A stretch of DNA of 64,000 bases from Leclercia adecarboxylata. GTDB lineage: Bacteria > Pseudomonadota > Gammaproteobacteria > Enterobacterales > Enterobacteriaceae. The position numbers were made by a program, and so were the translations under genes. The stretch lies in contig LR590464.1 in NCBI GenBank assembly GCA_901472455.1, positions 868,001 to 932,000 on the forward strand, written 5' to 3'. The notes beneath the pieces were generated by a model. That model did not search any database. It saw only the letters and a list, made by a program, of their open reading frames with translations, and had not been told where the DNA came from. This document shows positions 1 to 15,578 of this stretch, piece by piece; positions within the stretch are counted from its first letter, which is position 1; each line of letters opens with the position of its first letter.

Positions 1-616
1 TAACCACGTCCATCTCGTGCGTAATAAGGAGGATGGTCAGTCCCAGGCGACGGTTAATGTCTTTTAATAGTTCCAGAATCGAGCGGGTAGTTGCAGGATC
101 CAGGGCGCTGGTGGCTTCGTCACAGAGCAACACTTTTGGATTGCTTGCCAGCGCACGTGCAATGGCCACGCGCTGTTTTTGCCCGCCGGATAAGTTAGCA
201 GGGTAGATATCATGCTTATCGCTCAGACCGACCAGATCCAGCAGCTCAGTAACGCGACGTTTGATTTCGTCTTTTGGCGTATTGTCCAGCTCCAGCGGCA
301 AGGCGACGTTGCCAAATACGGTGCGGGAGGAGAGCAGGTTAAAGTGCTGGAAGATCATGCCAATCTGGCGGCGAGCTTTTGGTTAAATCCGTTTCGGAAA
401 GGGTTGTCAGCTCCTGGCCCATCAACCTGAACCTGACCTTTTAGTCGGGCGTTCGAGCAGGTTAACGCAACGGATGAGCGTACTTTTACCTGCACCGGAG
501 GCACCAATGACGCCATAAATCTGTCCAGCCGGAACATGCAGGCTAACGTTGTTCAACGCCTGAATGGTTCGGTTCCCTTGCTGGAACACTTTGGTGATAT
601 TCGAAAGTTTAATCAT
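1..616 (-). CDS. metN: D-methionine ABC transporter ATP-binding protein MetN (3' part off-window, frameshifted)
   Basis: This is the ATPase of the MetNIQ methionine importer, which energises uptake of D- and L-methionine at the inner membrane. The N-terminus begins [11 protein letters not shown] and contains the Walker A motif GASGAGKST. Downstream, in other frames, the ABC signature LSGGQ and Walker B region are readable, and the gene leaves the window at about residue 170 (THEMDVV). The reading frame breaks near 380-440, where the sequence after NLLERPT loses the expected continuation; this looks like single-base errors. The gene is divergent from gmhB, and MetJ boxes lie upstream at 693-716. 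Identification rests on close resemblance to E. coli MetN and on synteny. Confidence 0.93.
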
Positions 617-692
617 TAGATTATTTTTATCGTATGTAAGTTAGCCGTGGCATTTTCTGCTGCCTTATACGGGCGATGACCGTCAACAAAAT

Positions 693-716
693 GGATGTTA
701 AGGCATCCAGACGTCT
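693..716 (-). promoter_or_regulatory. MetJ operator (tandem met boxes) of metN
   Basis: Read on the minus strand there are three adjacent 8-mers: AGACGTCT (a perfect met box, 709-716), GGATGCCT and TAACATCC. MetJ with S-adenosylmethionine binds tandem copies of AGACGTCT, and metNIQ is a known MetJ target, so this is the expected repression site about 80 bases upstream of metN. Confidence 0.8.
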
Positions 717-803
717 AAATCAATCCAACTCTGCGTGATGAGCACTTTATTGCGCGGTGATTCATGAGATACTAACCGGACATCCCTTTTCAGGAGCAAA
801 CCG

Positions 804-1372
804 GTGGCAAAATCAGTACCCGCAATTTTTCTCGATCGTGACGGCACTATTAATGTTGATCATGGCTACGTGCATGAGATAGACGAATTTGAATTCATCG
901 ATGGCGTTATTGATGCCATGCGTGAATTAAAAGAGATGGGTTTTGCGCTGGTGGTCGTCACCAACCAGTCAGGTATCGCGCGCGGTAAATTCACCGAAGC
1001 ACAGTTTGAGACATTAACTGAATGGATGGACTGGTCATTGGCCGATCGTGGCGTCGACCTGGACGGTATCTATTATTGTCCTCATCACCCGCAAGGAACC
1101 GTGGACGAATATCGTCAGACCTGTGATTGCCGTAAACCCGCATCCGGGCATGCTCATCTCGGCACAAGAGTTCCTTCATATAGATATGAGCGCTTCATAT
1201 ATGGTGGGCGACAAACTGGAAGATATGCAGGCAGCTGTCGCAGCAGGTGTCGGTCATAAAATTCTGGTGCGTACCGGCAAAACCCGTTACGCCAGAAGCA
1301 GAAAATGCAGCGGATTGGGTGATTAATAGCCTTGCAGCACTGCCGGAAACCATCAAAAAGCAGCAAAAATAG
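804..1372 (+). CDS. gmhB: D-glycero-beta-D-manno-heptose-1,7-bisphosphate 7-phosphatase (frameshifted)
   Basis: GmhB removes the C7 phosphate of heptose-1,7-bisphosphate in the cytosolic ADP-heptose pathway for LPS inner core. The HAD motif FLDRDGTIN is at residues 9-17, with [10 protein letters not shown] and the zinc-site segment CPHHPQG following. The start is GTG at 804 behind CAGGAG. The frame breaks near 1137 (extra C, CRKP then HPGM) and near 1280 (extra A, TGK then PVTPEAE). Reading through both gives a protein of normal length ending IKKQQK. The gene sits between metN and an rRNA operon as in E. coli. Both breaks are more likely sequence errors than mutations. Confidence 0.93.
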
Positions 1373-1421
1373 GCGTTATGGCCAAAAGGTGAGCGGTTGA
1401 AATAAAATTGTCTTTTTCCGC

Positions 1422-1608
1422 TTGTCACCGCCAGAGAACTCCCTATAATGCGCCTCCATCGACACGGCAGATGTGAATCACTTCACACAAACAGCCGGGC
1501 CGGTTGAAGAGAAAAGCGTGAAATAATCGCTTGACTCTGAAAGAGGAAAGCGTAATATACGCCACCTCGCAACGGTGAGCGAAAGCCGCGTTGCACTGCT
1601 CTTTAACA
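1422..1608 (+). promoter_or_regulatory. rRNA operon promoters P1 and P2 with boxA leader
   Basis: P1 has TTGTCA (1422-1427), a 16-base spacer and TATAAT (1444-1449), followed by a GC-rich discriminator typical of stringently controlled rrn promoters. P2 has TTGACT (1531-1536), a 16-base spacer and TAATAT (1553-1558). The antitermination element boxA, TGCTCTTTAACA, is at 1597-1608. The rest of 1373-1740 is the untranslated rrn leader; I see no gene in it. Confidence 0.85.
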
Positions 1609-1740
1609 ATTTATCAGACAATCTGTGTGGGCACTCAAAGTGACATGGATTCTTAATGTCGAAAGACAATAAATGAATACCAAGTCTCTGAGTGAACATA
1701 CGTAATTCATTACGAAGTTTAATTCACGAGCATCAAACTT

Positions 1741-3283
<1,543 letters not shown>

Positions 3284-3354
3284 CCTTAAAGAACCTGCCT
3301 TTGTAGTGTCCACACAGATTGTCTGATGAAAAGTAAGCAGTAAAAAATCTCTGC

Positions 3355-3431
<77 letters not shown>

Positions 3432-3480
3432 GACTCCTTGTGATAAAGGATGAGCGGTACAGAGATTAGCATTTTGCGAT

Positions 3481-3556
3481 GGGGCTATAGCTCAGCTGGG
3501 AGAGCGCCTGCCTTGCACGCAGGAGGTCTGCGGTTCGATCCCGCATAGCTCCACCA
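3481..3556 (+). tRNA. alaV: tRNA-Ala (UGC)
   Basis: A 76-base tRNA starting GGGGCTATAGCTCAGC, with anticodon TGC in the loop CTTGCAC, the T-loop GGTTCGATCCC and an encoded CCA end. It is the second spacer tRNA, 49 bases after tRNA-Ile. A second boxA-like stretch, GCTCTTTAAAAATC, follows near 3620 before 23S. Confidence 0.97.
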
Positions 3557-3751
3557 TCCTTTTACTGCGACCACAAGAAAACTTCAGAGTGTACCTGAGA
3601 AGGTGCGCTGCGAAGTTTTGCTCTTTAAAAATCTGGATCAAGCTGAAAATTGAAACGACGCACCGTGTCTGTTCTCCGTAATAAGAGCAGATGAAGGTGT
3701 GATCGGGTCTCAGATTTCGCAATCATAAAGTGAAACAGCTTCGGGTTGTGA

Positions 3752-6659
<2,908 letters not shown>

Positions 6660-6749
6660 ACAACGCCGAAGCTGTTTTCGGTGACTGAGACAATTTTCAG
6701 CTGATACAGATTAACCGGGTGGCCCGTGAGGCGGCCCGGAAACAGAATT

Positions 6750-6869
6750 TGCCTGGCGGCTGTAGCGCGGTGGTCCCACCTGACCCCATGCCGAACTCAG
6801 AAGTGAAACGCCGTAGCGCCGATGGTAGTGTGGGGTCTCCCCATGCGAGAGTAGGGAACTGCCAGGCAT
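6750..6869 (+). rRNA. rrf: 5S ribosomal RNA
   Basis: A 120-base 5S rRNA starting TGCCTGGCGGC and ending GAACTGCCAGGCAT; the two ends pair. It lies 90 bases after 23S and is followed by a distal tRNA-Asp. Confidence 0.97.
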
Positions 6870-6922
6870 CAAATTACGTAGTGAACCGGGGCAGTAACCC
6901 GGTGGTTACAGAAGTATTCGGT

Positions 6923-6999
6923 GGAGCGGTAGTTCAGTCGGTTAGAATACCTGCCTGTCACGCAGGGGGTCGCGGGTTCGAGTCCCGTCCGTTCCGCCA
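6923..6999 (+). tRNA. aspU: tRNA-Asp (GUC), distal tRNA of the rRNA operon
   Basis: A 77-base tRNA starting GGAGCGGTAGTTCAGTC, with anticodon GTC in CCTGTCACG and an encoded CCA end. It corresponds to aspU at the end of rrnH. A second tRNA-Asp, identical by eye, is at 16453-16529. Confidence 0.97.
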
Positions 7000-7005
7000 C
7001 TTATT

Positions 7006-7037
7006 AAAAGCCCTGAGCTAACGCTCAGGGCTTTTTT
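7006..7037 (+). terminator. Intrinsic terminator of the rRNA operon
   Basis: The stem AAGCCCTGAGC / GCTCAGGGCTT with a short loop is followed by a run of T, immediately after tRNA-Asp. Confidence 0.92.
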
Positions 7038-7161
7038 CTTGTCTGTTTTTTAATTATTGCCATAAACGCAAAAATCCTCTGCTTAATACGCTCTTTTTTC
7101 AAATAGCCACAGCAGTAATAATCCTCTTTATTAGCAAACATGATGAAAAAAGAGGAATTCA

Positions 7162-7965
7162 ATGGCTATCCCTGCATTTGGTCTCGGCACTTTCCGCCTG
7201 AAAGACGACGTTGTAATCGGATCCGTTAAAACTGCTCTCGAACTGGGTTATCGCGCCCTTGATACCGCACAGATCTACGATAACGAAGCCGCTGTCGGTC
7301 AGGCCATCGAAGAGAGCGTTGTACCGCGCGACGCACTTTTTATCACCACCAAGATCTGGATTGAAAATCTCAGCAAAGAGAAGTTAATCCCAAGCCTGAA
7401 AGAGAGCCTGAAAAAGCTGCGTACTGATTATGTCGATCTCACCTTGATCCACTGGCCATCACCGAACGATGCGGTAGCGGTTGAAGAGTTTATGCAGGCA
7501 TTACTGGAAGCCAAATCCCAGGGGCTGACGCGCGAAATAGGAATTTCTAACTTCACTATCCCATTGATGGAAAAAGCTATTGCGGCTGTCGGCGCAGAAA
7601 ATATCGCGACCAACCAGATCGAGCTTTCTCCTTATCTGCAAAACCGTCAGGTGGTGGAATGGGCACAGCAGCATGGCATCCATATTACCTCTTATATGAC
7701 GCTGGCTTACGGCAAAGCGCTGAAAGACGAAACCATTCTGCGTATCGCTGCTGAACATAATGCCACTGCTGCTCAGGTTATCCTGGCGTGGGCGATGGGA
7801 GAGGGTTATGCGGTGATCCCTTCTTCAACCAAACGTGAAAATCTGGCAAGCAACCTGCTGGCTCAGGATCTGACGCTGGATCAGGACGATAAAAAAGCGA
7901 TCGCAGCACTGGATTGCAACGATCGCCTGGTCAGCCCGGAAGGTCTGGCGCCGAAGTGGGATTGA
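7162..7965 (+). CDS. dkgB: 2,5-diketo-D-gluconate reductase B (aldo-keto reductase)
   Basis: A cytosolic NADPH-dependent aldo-keto reductase of 267 residues, the usual length. It reduces 2,5-diketo-gluconate and also methylglyoxal-type aldehydes. Visible family features are [13 protein letters not shown] (catalytic Asp and Tyr near residues 36-41), the Lys in TTKIW, the His in LIHWPSP, and the NADPH-binding [10 protein letters not shown] near the C-terminus. The start ATG at 7162 follows AAAAAAGAGGAATTCA. The gene is intact, follows the rrn operon as in E. coli, and converges on yafC. Confidence 0.95.
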   Translation: MAIPAFGLGTFRLKDDVVIGSVKTALELGYRALDTAQIYDNEAAVGQAIEESVVPRDALFITTKIWIENLSKEKLIPSLKESLKKLRTDYVDLTLIHWPSPNDAVAVEEFMQALLEAKSQGLTREIGISNFTIPLMEKAIAAVGAENIATNQIELSPYLQNRQVVEWAQQHGIHITSYMTLAYGKALKDETILRIAAEHNATAAQVILAWAMGEGYAVIPSSTKRENLASNLLAQDLTLDQDDKKAIAALDCNDRLVSPEGLAPKWD

Positions 7966-7997
7966 TTTAACCCCCCGCTTCTGTACCCTTAACCCTC

Positions 7998-8900
7998 TTA
8001 CAGCTCCTTCGGGAGCTGTTTTACGTGCTCGCTCAGAAAGTCGATAAAGGCCCGAATTCGGGTGCTTACCGCTCTGTCGCTGTAGTAGACCGCACTAAAG
8101 GGCATCTCTACCGGCAGACGTTTATCGGCCATCAGCTCGACCAACTCGCCCCGGGCTATCTCTTTATCAATCATATAATCCGAAAGACAGGCAATCCCGT
8201 TCCCTTCAAGGCATAACTGCTTGAGCGTCTCGCCACTGTTCGAAGATAAGCCGCTGACCACTTCATGAAGTTGGCCATCATGGCAGGCGAGGGGCCAGGT
8301 ATTAAGGGATACCGGTTCCGTGAAGCCCAGGCACAGATGCTGCTTAAGCTCCTCAATCGTCTCAGGCTTGCCAAACCGGGCTATATAGGCCGGGGAGGCG
8401 ATAACTTTGCGATAACTGGTGAACAACGGGCGTGCCCGCAGGCTGGAATCGGTCAGCGTCCCGGCGCGGATCGCCACATCCACTTTGCGCTCAATCAGAT
8501 TAATGAAGGTTTCAGACGAGACCAGAGACAAAGTCATTTCAGGATAACGTTCGCGGAAAGGTTTAATCAACGGCATCAGGAAATGCAGCACTACAGGCGT
8601 GGCGGCGTCAATGCGTAACAGGCCGCGTGGCGTGCTACGCGTTTCCATAATTTCCGTTTCTGCCGCCGCCATCTCCTGCAGAATAGACTGCACGCGCCGA
8701 AAATAACGTTCGCCTTCCTCGGTCAGGCTTAGCTGACGGGTCGTCCGGTTAAGCAGGCTAACACCCAGCTTCATCTCCAGCTTTTTGACCGACCGGCTGA
8801 CGGCGGAGTTCGCCTGACCCAGCTGTTCGGCGGCACGGCTGAAACTGCCGCTCTCCACGACGGCGACGAAGATCGCCAGTTCCTCAGAGGTTGCTTTCAT
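7998..8900 (-). CDS. yafC: LysR family transcriptional regulator YafC
   Basis: A 300-residue LysR-type regulator. The winged helix-turn-helix occupies roughly residues 4-62 ([43 protein letters not shown]), followed by the two-lobed inducer-binding domain. In E. coli yafC also lies between dkgB and yafD. Here it is divergent from an MFS transporter gene across a 104-base AT-rich gap, the common layout of a LysR regulator and its target. The ligand is unknown. Confidence 0.92.
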   Translation of the reverse strand: MKATSEELAIFVAVVESGSFSRAAEQLGQANSAVSRSVKKLEMKLGVSLLNRTTRQLSLTEEGERYFRRVQSILQEMAAAETEIMETRSTPRGLLRIDAATPVVLHFLMPLIKPFRERYPEMTLSLVSSETFINLIERKVDVAIRAGTLTDSSLRARPLFTSYRKVIASPAYIARFGKPETIEELKQHLCLGFTEPVSLNTWPLACHDGQLHEVVSGLSSNSGETLKQLCLEGNGIACLSDYMIDKEIARGELVELMADKRLPVEMPFSAVYYSDRAVSTRIRAFIDFLSEHVKQLPKEL

Positions 8901-9004
8901 TATTGCTTAATCCGCAAAATTATATTGATATTTTGAGCATTTTTGTTATTTAAACACTGGCGCATACTCCGTGTCATCTTAATCCTGATGAAACGGAGTT
9001 TTTT

Positions 9005-10180
9005 ATGCCTCTGGCGCTACTTGCCCTGACGATCAGTGCCTTTGCAATCGGCACTACCGAATTTGTTATTGTAGGTCTGGTTCCTACGATTGCGGACCAG
9101 CTTGCTATCTCACTGCCTTCGGCAGGTTTGCTGGTCTCCATCTATGCCCTTGGTGTCGCAATTGGCGCGCCGGTGCTGACCGCATTAACCGGTCGCCTGC
9201 CGCGTAAGCAGTTGCTGATGGCCTTAATGGTATTGTTCACTGCCGGAAACATTCTTGCCTGGCAGGCACCTGATTACACGACACTGGTCATTGCCCGCCT
9301 GCTGACGGGTCTTGCCCATGGCGTCTTCTTCTCCATCGGCTCAACCATCGCGACGAGTCTGGTACCCAAAGAGAAAGCGGCCTCTGCCATTGCCATCATG
9401 TTTGGTGGTTTAACCGTGGCGCTGGTTACCGGTGTGCCGCTGGGAACCTTTATCGGTCAGCATTTTGGCTGGCGTGAAACCTTCCTGGCGGTCTCGCTGC
9501 TCGGGGTCATTGCGTTGATCAGCAGCCTGGTACTGATCCCATCGAACATTCCAGGTCGTGCTGCAGCGACGTTGCGTGATCAGCTAAAGGTCCTGACCCA
9601 TCCACGTCTGCTCATGATCTATGCCATTACGGCGCTGGGTTATGGCGGTGTGTTTACCGCGTTTACCTTCCTGGCGCCAATGATGCAGGATCTGGCTGGC
9701 TTCTCTCCGAGTGCAGTCAGTTGGATCCTGCTGGGTTATGGCGTTTCGGTAGCAATCGGCAACATCTGGGGCGGCAAGCTGGCAGATAAACACGGCGCCG
9801 TTCCGGCATTGAAAATTATCTTTGCCGCGCTGGTTATCCTGCTGCTGGTCTTCCAGTTCACTGCCTCAATGCAGTATGCCGCACTGGCGACGGTACTGGT
9901 GATGGGGATCTTCGCCTTCGGCAACGTACCGGGCTTGCAGGTTTATGTGGTGCAGAAAGCCGAGATGTATACACCCAACGCTGTCGATGTGGCGTCTGGT
10001 TTGAACATTGCCGCTTTCAATGTTGGGATTGCGCTCGGGTCTATTATTGGTGGGCAGACCGTCGAACACTTCGGTCTGGCGCAAACTCCGTGGATTGGTG
10101 CCGTTATCGTTCTTGTCGCATTTTTGTTGATTGGCCTGAGCGGTCGTCTGGATAATCCTGCCCGTGTTGTGCCGGAATAA
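9005..10180 (+). CDS. MFS transporter, DHA1-type efflux permease
   Basis: A 391-residue major facilitator protein with about 12 hydrophobic segments. It starts with the family signature FAIGTTEFVIVGLVPTIA and has the cytoplasmic-loop motif LTGRLPRKQLL (motif A) and the motif C-like stretch ALVTGVPLGTFIG, which points to a drug or sugar efflux antiporter of the YdhP/AraJ type. The start ATG at 9005 follows a purine-rich CGGAG. It is not found between yafC and yafD in E. coli K-12, and it is transcribed away from yafC, so YafC probably regulates it. The substrate cannot be told from sequence. Confidence 0.85.
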   Translation: MPLALLALTISAFAIGTTEFVIVGLVPTIADQLAISLPSAGLLVSIYALGVAIGAPVLTALTGRLPRKQLLMALMVLFTAGNILAWQAPDYTTLVIARLLTGLAHGVFFSIGSTIATSLVPKEKAASAIAIMFGGLTVALVTGVPLGTFIGQHFGWRETFLAVSLLGVIALISSLVLIPSNIPGRAAATLRDQLKVLTHPRLLMIYAITALGYGGVFTAFTFLAPMMQDLAGFSPSAVSWILLGYGVSVAIGNIWGGKLADKHGAVPALKIIFAALVILLLVFQFTASMQYAALATVLVMGIFAFGNVPGLQVYVVQKAEMYTPNAVDVASGLNIAAFNVGIALGSIIGGQTVEHFGLAQTPWIGAVIVLVAFLLIGLSGRLDNPARVVPE

Positions 10181-10304
10181 GCATGGTGTAAGCACTTGCT
10201 AACAAAACGAAACAGCGGTTTATCCGTAATTGCGTTGAAAGTGTGAGCTGAAAACCCTATAACATTAGAACCCGCTCCTGTTTCTGGACGGGTTCTGTCT
10301 ATAG

Positions 10305-11120
<816 letters not shown>

Positions 11121-11196
11121 AGGTGCGTCAGGTCTGCCGTGGGGCAGGCCTGCGCAGGTGCTGCCCTTTATTTTTCATCAACCGAAGGACAGCAAA

Positions 11197-11967
11197 ATGA
11201 CAACACAGTCCCATCATGACAACGTAGAAAAACAGTTTGGCTCCCAGGCGAAAGCCTATCTCACCAGTGCGGTTCACGCATCCGGGCGCGATCTGCAGCG
11301 TCTGGCTGAACGTCTGGCCGACTTCCCCGATGCCAGCGTGCTGGATTTAGGCTGCGGTGCGGGTCATGCCAGCTTTGTAGCGGCACAGCAGGTTAGCCAT
11401 GTAACAGCATACGATTTATCCAGCCAGATGCTGGAGGTCGTCTCTGCGGCCGCCAGTGAGAAGGGGCTGGCGAATATCGCCACCCGTCAGGGTTATGCTG
11501 AATCCTTACCCTTTGCCGATCAATCGTTCGATATCGTTATCAGCCGCTACTCGGCGCATCACTGGCATGATGTCGGCCAGGCATTGCGCGAGGTTAAACG
11601 GGTTCTGAAGCCGGGCGGTTTAGTGATCATCATGGATATCATGTCGCCGGGTCATCCTGTACGTGATATCTGGTTGCAGACGGTTGAAGCCCTGCGTGAT
11701 ACCTCGCATGTCCGTAATTATTCCAGCGGTGAGTGGTTATCCATGTTCACTGAAGCAGGGCTGATTACACGGGCACTGGAAACCGACAGGCTGACGCTGG
11801 AGTTCTCCTCCTGGATTGCTCGTATGCGCACGCCCGAGGCATTAAGCCAGGCGATCAGGCTGTATCAGGACAGCGCTTCCGCTGAGGTAAAAGCCTATTT
11901 TGCATTGCAGGAAGAAGGCTCCTTTACCAGCGATACCCTCTTCGCTGAAGCCCAAAAGGCGGGATAA
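11197..11967 (+). CDS. yafE: SAM-dependent methyltransferase YafE
   Basis: A class I methyltransferase of 256 residues. Motif I is VLDLGCGAGHASF, the acidic loop is AYDLSSQML, and the post-motif DIVISRYSAHHW and LREVKRVLKPGG match the UbiE/Methyltransf_11 type. I use the ATG at 11197 (after GAAGGACAGCAAA) rather than the longer in-frame extension to 11062, because the latter overlaps yafD. The substrate is unknown. Confidence 0.9.
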   Translation: MTTQSHHDNVEKQFGSQAKAYLTSAVHASGRDLQRLAERLADFPDASVLDLGCGAGHASFVAAQQVSHVTAYDLSSQMLEVVSAAASEKGLANIATRQGYAESLPFADQSFDIVISRYSAHHWHDVGQALREVKRVLKPGGLVIIMDIMSPGHPVRDIWLQTVEALRDTSHVRNYSSGEWLSMFTEAGLITRALETDRLTLEFSSWIARMRTPEALSQAIRLYQDSASAEVKAYFALQEEGSFTSDTLFAEAQKAG

Positions 11968-11970
11968 AAC

Positions 11971-12003
11971 AAAAAAGGCACCGAGGGGAATCGGTGCCTT
12001 TTT
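11971..12003. terminator. Bidirectional terminator between yafE and mltD
   Basis: The stem AAGGCACCGA / TCGGTGCCTT is flanked by A-runs on the left and T-runs on the right, so it can serve both converging genes. Confidence 0.9.
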
Positions 12004-12020
12004 ACTTCAGGTTTCTGAAA

Positions 12021-13388
12021 TCAGGAATCCGGAGTGGCGTTGTTTTTCACAAACAACGTTATCCGATCGCCAGGCTGCAGATTGTCGGTATCGCTATTCC
12101 AGCGCATCACATCTTTGATGTTCACGCCGTGACGCTTCGCAATACTCGAGAGCGAGTCGCCTTTTTGCACACGATAGGTAATGCTATCGTTGTTATTAGC
12201 GAGACGCTGTGCGCTATAACCCGCGCCAATCGTCAGGTTCTGACCCACTTTCAGGGTAGAGCCACGCAGCTTGTTCCACTGCTGCAGATCTTTCGTGCTC
12301 ACGCCAAGACGTGATGCAATGCCTGAAAGTGTATCGCCTGTACGTACCTGATAGCTCCGGCTGTTAACCGGTGAATTATCCGCGATCAGCGTAGACTGAA
12401 CCGCAGCAATTTCACCTGCAGCCAGCGATACCCGTAGCTGTTCAGCGTGCTTCTGCGGCACCAGAACGTATTTCGGCCCGCTGTTACCAAGTGTAGAGCC
12501 TTTCACACCTGCGTTGAAGGCTTTCAGTTTGGTGACCGAGATACCTGCCATATCCGCAACCTGTCTCAATTCAACAGGGTTGTTGATACGCACTCTCGCC
12601 AGCGCGCGACTTTCGTCCGAAGTCGGCAGCTTCACGCCGTACTGTTGGCTGTTTTTGAAGATTTCACTCAAAGCCAGCATTTTCGGTACGTATAGTTTGG
12701 TTTCCCGTGGCAGTGGAAGCGACCAAAAGTCGGTAGGTTTACCCCGTGCTTTATTCGCTTTCATTGCCTTCAGTACACGACCCTCACCGCTGTTATACGC
12801 AGCGACAGTCAGCAACCAGTCACCGTCGAACATCTTGTTCAGACGTTGCATCATGTCGAGAGCGGCAGTCGTCGAGGCGACCACATCACGACGTGCATCG
12901 TAGTTGCGGGTCTGTTTTAAACCATAATTTCGCCCTGTGCTCGGTATGATCTGCCAAAGACCTGCGGCCTTGGCGCCAGACGTTGCGTGTGGGTCAAAAG
13001 CGCTCTCCACTATGGGTAGTAGTACCAGTTCCATGGGCATGTTACGTTTCTTAACTTGCCCTGCTATCCAGTACATATACGGCTCTGCCCGTAAAGTTAC
13101 ATCGTGGAGATAGCTCTTATTGCTTAAATACTTCTGTTTCTGTTCGCGAATCCGGCTGTTTTCCGGAATCCCCATCTTCAGCTCGTCGCCAATAGAGACC
13201 CACAAGTCTTGATCCTGTGCGAAAGACGTCCCATCGTCTGCCCATCGCGATTGACTTGTAAACTTCCCTGCTTCCCCTTGACCAGCTGCAGAAAGGCTCT
13301 GTGCGTGCTGTTGTACGTTGCCAGTGTTCTGAGACGCCTGGCAACCCACAAGCAGGACAGAGGCGAGTAATATCGCTTTTGCCTTCAT
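12021..13388 (-). CDS. mltD: Membrane-bound lytic murein transglycosylase D
   Basis: A 455-residue lipoprotein that cleaves the MurNAc-GlcNAc bond of peptidoglycan to give 1,6-anhydro ends. The signal peptide ends in a lipobox (LLVGC, Cys at residue 16), predicting a periplasmic membrane-anchored enzyme. The SLT domain carries the catalytic Glu in VESAFDPHATSGAKAAG and the LWQIIPSTGRNYG motif. The C-terminus has two LysM repeats (YQVRTGDTLSGIASRLG, YRVQKGDSLSSIAKRHG) for glycan binding. The gene is intact and followed by gloB upstream on the same strand, as in E. coli. Confidence 0.96.
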   Translation of the reverse strand: MKAKAILLASVLLVGCQASQNTGNVQQHAQSLSAAGQGEAGKFTSQSRWADDGTSFAQDQDLWVSIGDELKMGIPENSRIREQKQKYLSNKSYLHDVTLRAEPYMYWIAGQVKKRNMPMELVLLPIVESAFDPHATSGAKAAGLWQIIPSTGRNYGLKQTRNYDARRDVVASTTAALDMMQRLNKMFDGDWLLTVAAYNSGEGRVLKAMKANKARGKPTDFWSLPLPRETKLYVPKMLALSEIFKNSQQYGVKLPTSDESRALARVRINNPVELRQVADMAGISVTKLKAFNAGVKGSTLGNSGPKYVLVPQKHAEQLRVSLAAGEIAAVQSTLIADNSPVNSRSYQVRTGDTLSGIASRLGVSTKDLQQWNKLRGSTLKVGQNLTIGAGYSAQRLANNNDSITYRVQKGDSLSSIAKRHGVNIKDVMRWNSDTDNLQPGDRITLFVKNNATPDS

Positions 13389-13459
13389 GTGTGTGTCAAT
13401 AGTTGCTTAAAAGACGAGCGATGATAACGACGAATATTTAAAAAGGCAACACGCAATTG

Positions 13460-14215
13460 TCAGAAGTTATCTTTCTTCGCCCTTAACCATGCGAAACATT
13501 GCTCAGGTTGTTGCATATTTGTTTCTTTGGTAAATTTATTAATTAAATCAATATCATTTACTCTAAGAAATAAATTAATTTTGCGCTCATTTTTCAGAAT
13601 TCCGGGCAGTGTTTTTTGATTTTTTGCACGTAACTCATTCACTTTGTGGTAATAATCCTGAATTGCCACATCCTCTGGCAGAACGTGCATTGCAAACTTC
13701 ATATTCGCTAAAGTGTATTCATGTGCGCAACAAATGAGGGTGTCTTCAGGAAGGGCGTTAATTTTCTGGAAGGACTGGTACATCTGGGCTGGCGTACCTT
13801 CGAACAGTCTCCCGCAGCCGCCAGAAAACATCGTATCGCCACAAAAAAGATAAGGAAAACTGAAGAACGAGATATGTCCTAAAGTGTGACCCGGAGTGGC
13901 AATTACAGAAAACTCCGACTCAAGAATGAGGATCTTTTCCCCATCTTCGACTACGCGTGTGGTGCCCTTATTTTGTGTTTCAGCGGGGCCGTAGACCACA
14001 AGATGAGGAAATTTTGCACAGATCGCCGCGACACCGCCCACATGATCGTGGTGGTGATGAGTAAGCAGAATCGCTTCTGGTTGCCACTGGTTTTGCTCAA
14101 TGGCCTTTAATACCGGCTCAGCCTCACCAGGATCGACAATAATGCAACGACCTTCATCATTGGTTAAAACCCAGATGTAATTGTCCTGAAACGCAGGAAT
14201 ACTGATAAGATTCAT
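13460..14215 (-). CDS. gloB: Hydroxyacylglutathione hydrolase (glyoxalase II)
   Basis: GloB hydrolyses S-lactoylglutathione to D-lactate and glutathione, the second step of methylglyoxal detoxification in the cytosol. It is a 251-residue metallo-beta-lactamase-fold enzyme with the metal-binding motif [11 protein letters not shown] at about residues 51-61, and further ligands in [22 protein letters not shown] and CCAHEYT. The gene is intact, upstream of mltD and divergent from yafS. Confidence 0.96.
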   Translation of the reverse strand: MNLISIPAFQDNYIWVLTNDEGRCIIVDPGEAEPVLKAIEQNQWQPEAILLTHHHHDHVGGVAAICAKFPHLVVYGPAETQNKGTTRVVEDGEKILILESEFSVIATPGHTLGHISFFSFPYLFCGDTMFSGGCGRLFEGTPAQMYQSFQKINALPEDTLICCAHEYTLANMKFAMHVLPEDVAIQDYYHKVNELRAKNQKTLPGILKNERKINLFLRVNDIDLINKFTKETNMQQPEQCFAWLRAKKDNF

Positions 14216-14247
14216 ACATTACCTCTCATAGCGTGGCGGGTGTTTTG

Positions 14248-14965
14248 ATGAAACCGGCAAGGATACCTCAGATTGTCTCAGCACCAGCACATTGGGCGGA
14301 ATTGCCCTGGGGTGAATACTATCGGCGAAGCGCTTGAGCAGCAGCTAAAGCCCTGGTTTGCGAAAATGTATGGTTTTCACCTGCTTAAGATTGGCAATCT
14401 GAGCGCGGAAATCAACTCTGAAAGCTGCGGGATTTCACATCAGGTCAATGTGTCGCTGGGGGGCGAGCCTGTTCAGGTGAAGGCCAATCCGTTACATCTG
14501 CCGTTTGCTGAAAAATCCGTGGATGCCTGCCTGATGGCGCATTCGCTGCCCTGGTGCGACGATCCCCACCGTTTACTCCGCGAAGCCGACCGGGTTCTGA
14601 TTGACGATGGCTGGCTGGTGATCAGCGGATTCAACCCGATGAGCCTGATGGGCTTGCGCAAGCTGGTGCCGGTGCTGCGCCGCACCCCGCCGTACAACAG
14701 CCGGATGTTCACCCTGATGCGTCAGTTGGACTGGCTGTCGCTGCTCAACTTTGAGGTGATGCACCATAGCGGTTTTCAGGTATTACCCTGGACGCGGCAG
14801 GGCGGGAAGATGCTCAGCACCCATTTCCCGGCGCTGGGCTGTATGCAGCTGATTGTAGCGCGCAAACGAACCATTCCCCTGACGCTCAATCCCATGAAGC
14901 AAAGCAAGGCGAAAACCCGACTGCGTGCCGCCGTGGGCGCCACGCGACAATATCGTAAGCCCTAA
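14248..14965 (+). CDS. yafS: Putative methyltransferase YafS (one frameshift)
   Basis: A Methyltransf_11-type protein of about 239 residues. The start ATG at 14248 gives MKPARIPQIV, matching the E. coli N-terminus. The frame then slips near 14325 (an extra G in TATCGGCGAAG) and continues as ALEQQLKPWFAKMYGFHLLKIG. Later features are LHLPFAEKSVDACLMAHSLPW and ADRVLIDDGWLVISGFNP. The stop is immediately adjacent to the rnhA stop on the other strand. The substrate is unknown. Confidence 0.88.
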
Positions 14966-15514
<549 letters not shown>

Positions 15515-15578
15515 TTAGCCTTTGAAGGCCTGACCAGGTTGTTTACAATGTCGCCATTGAACAGAGCAGGTTTTCAGA

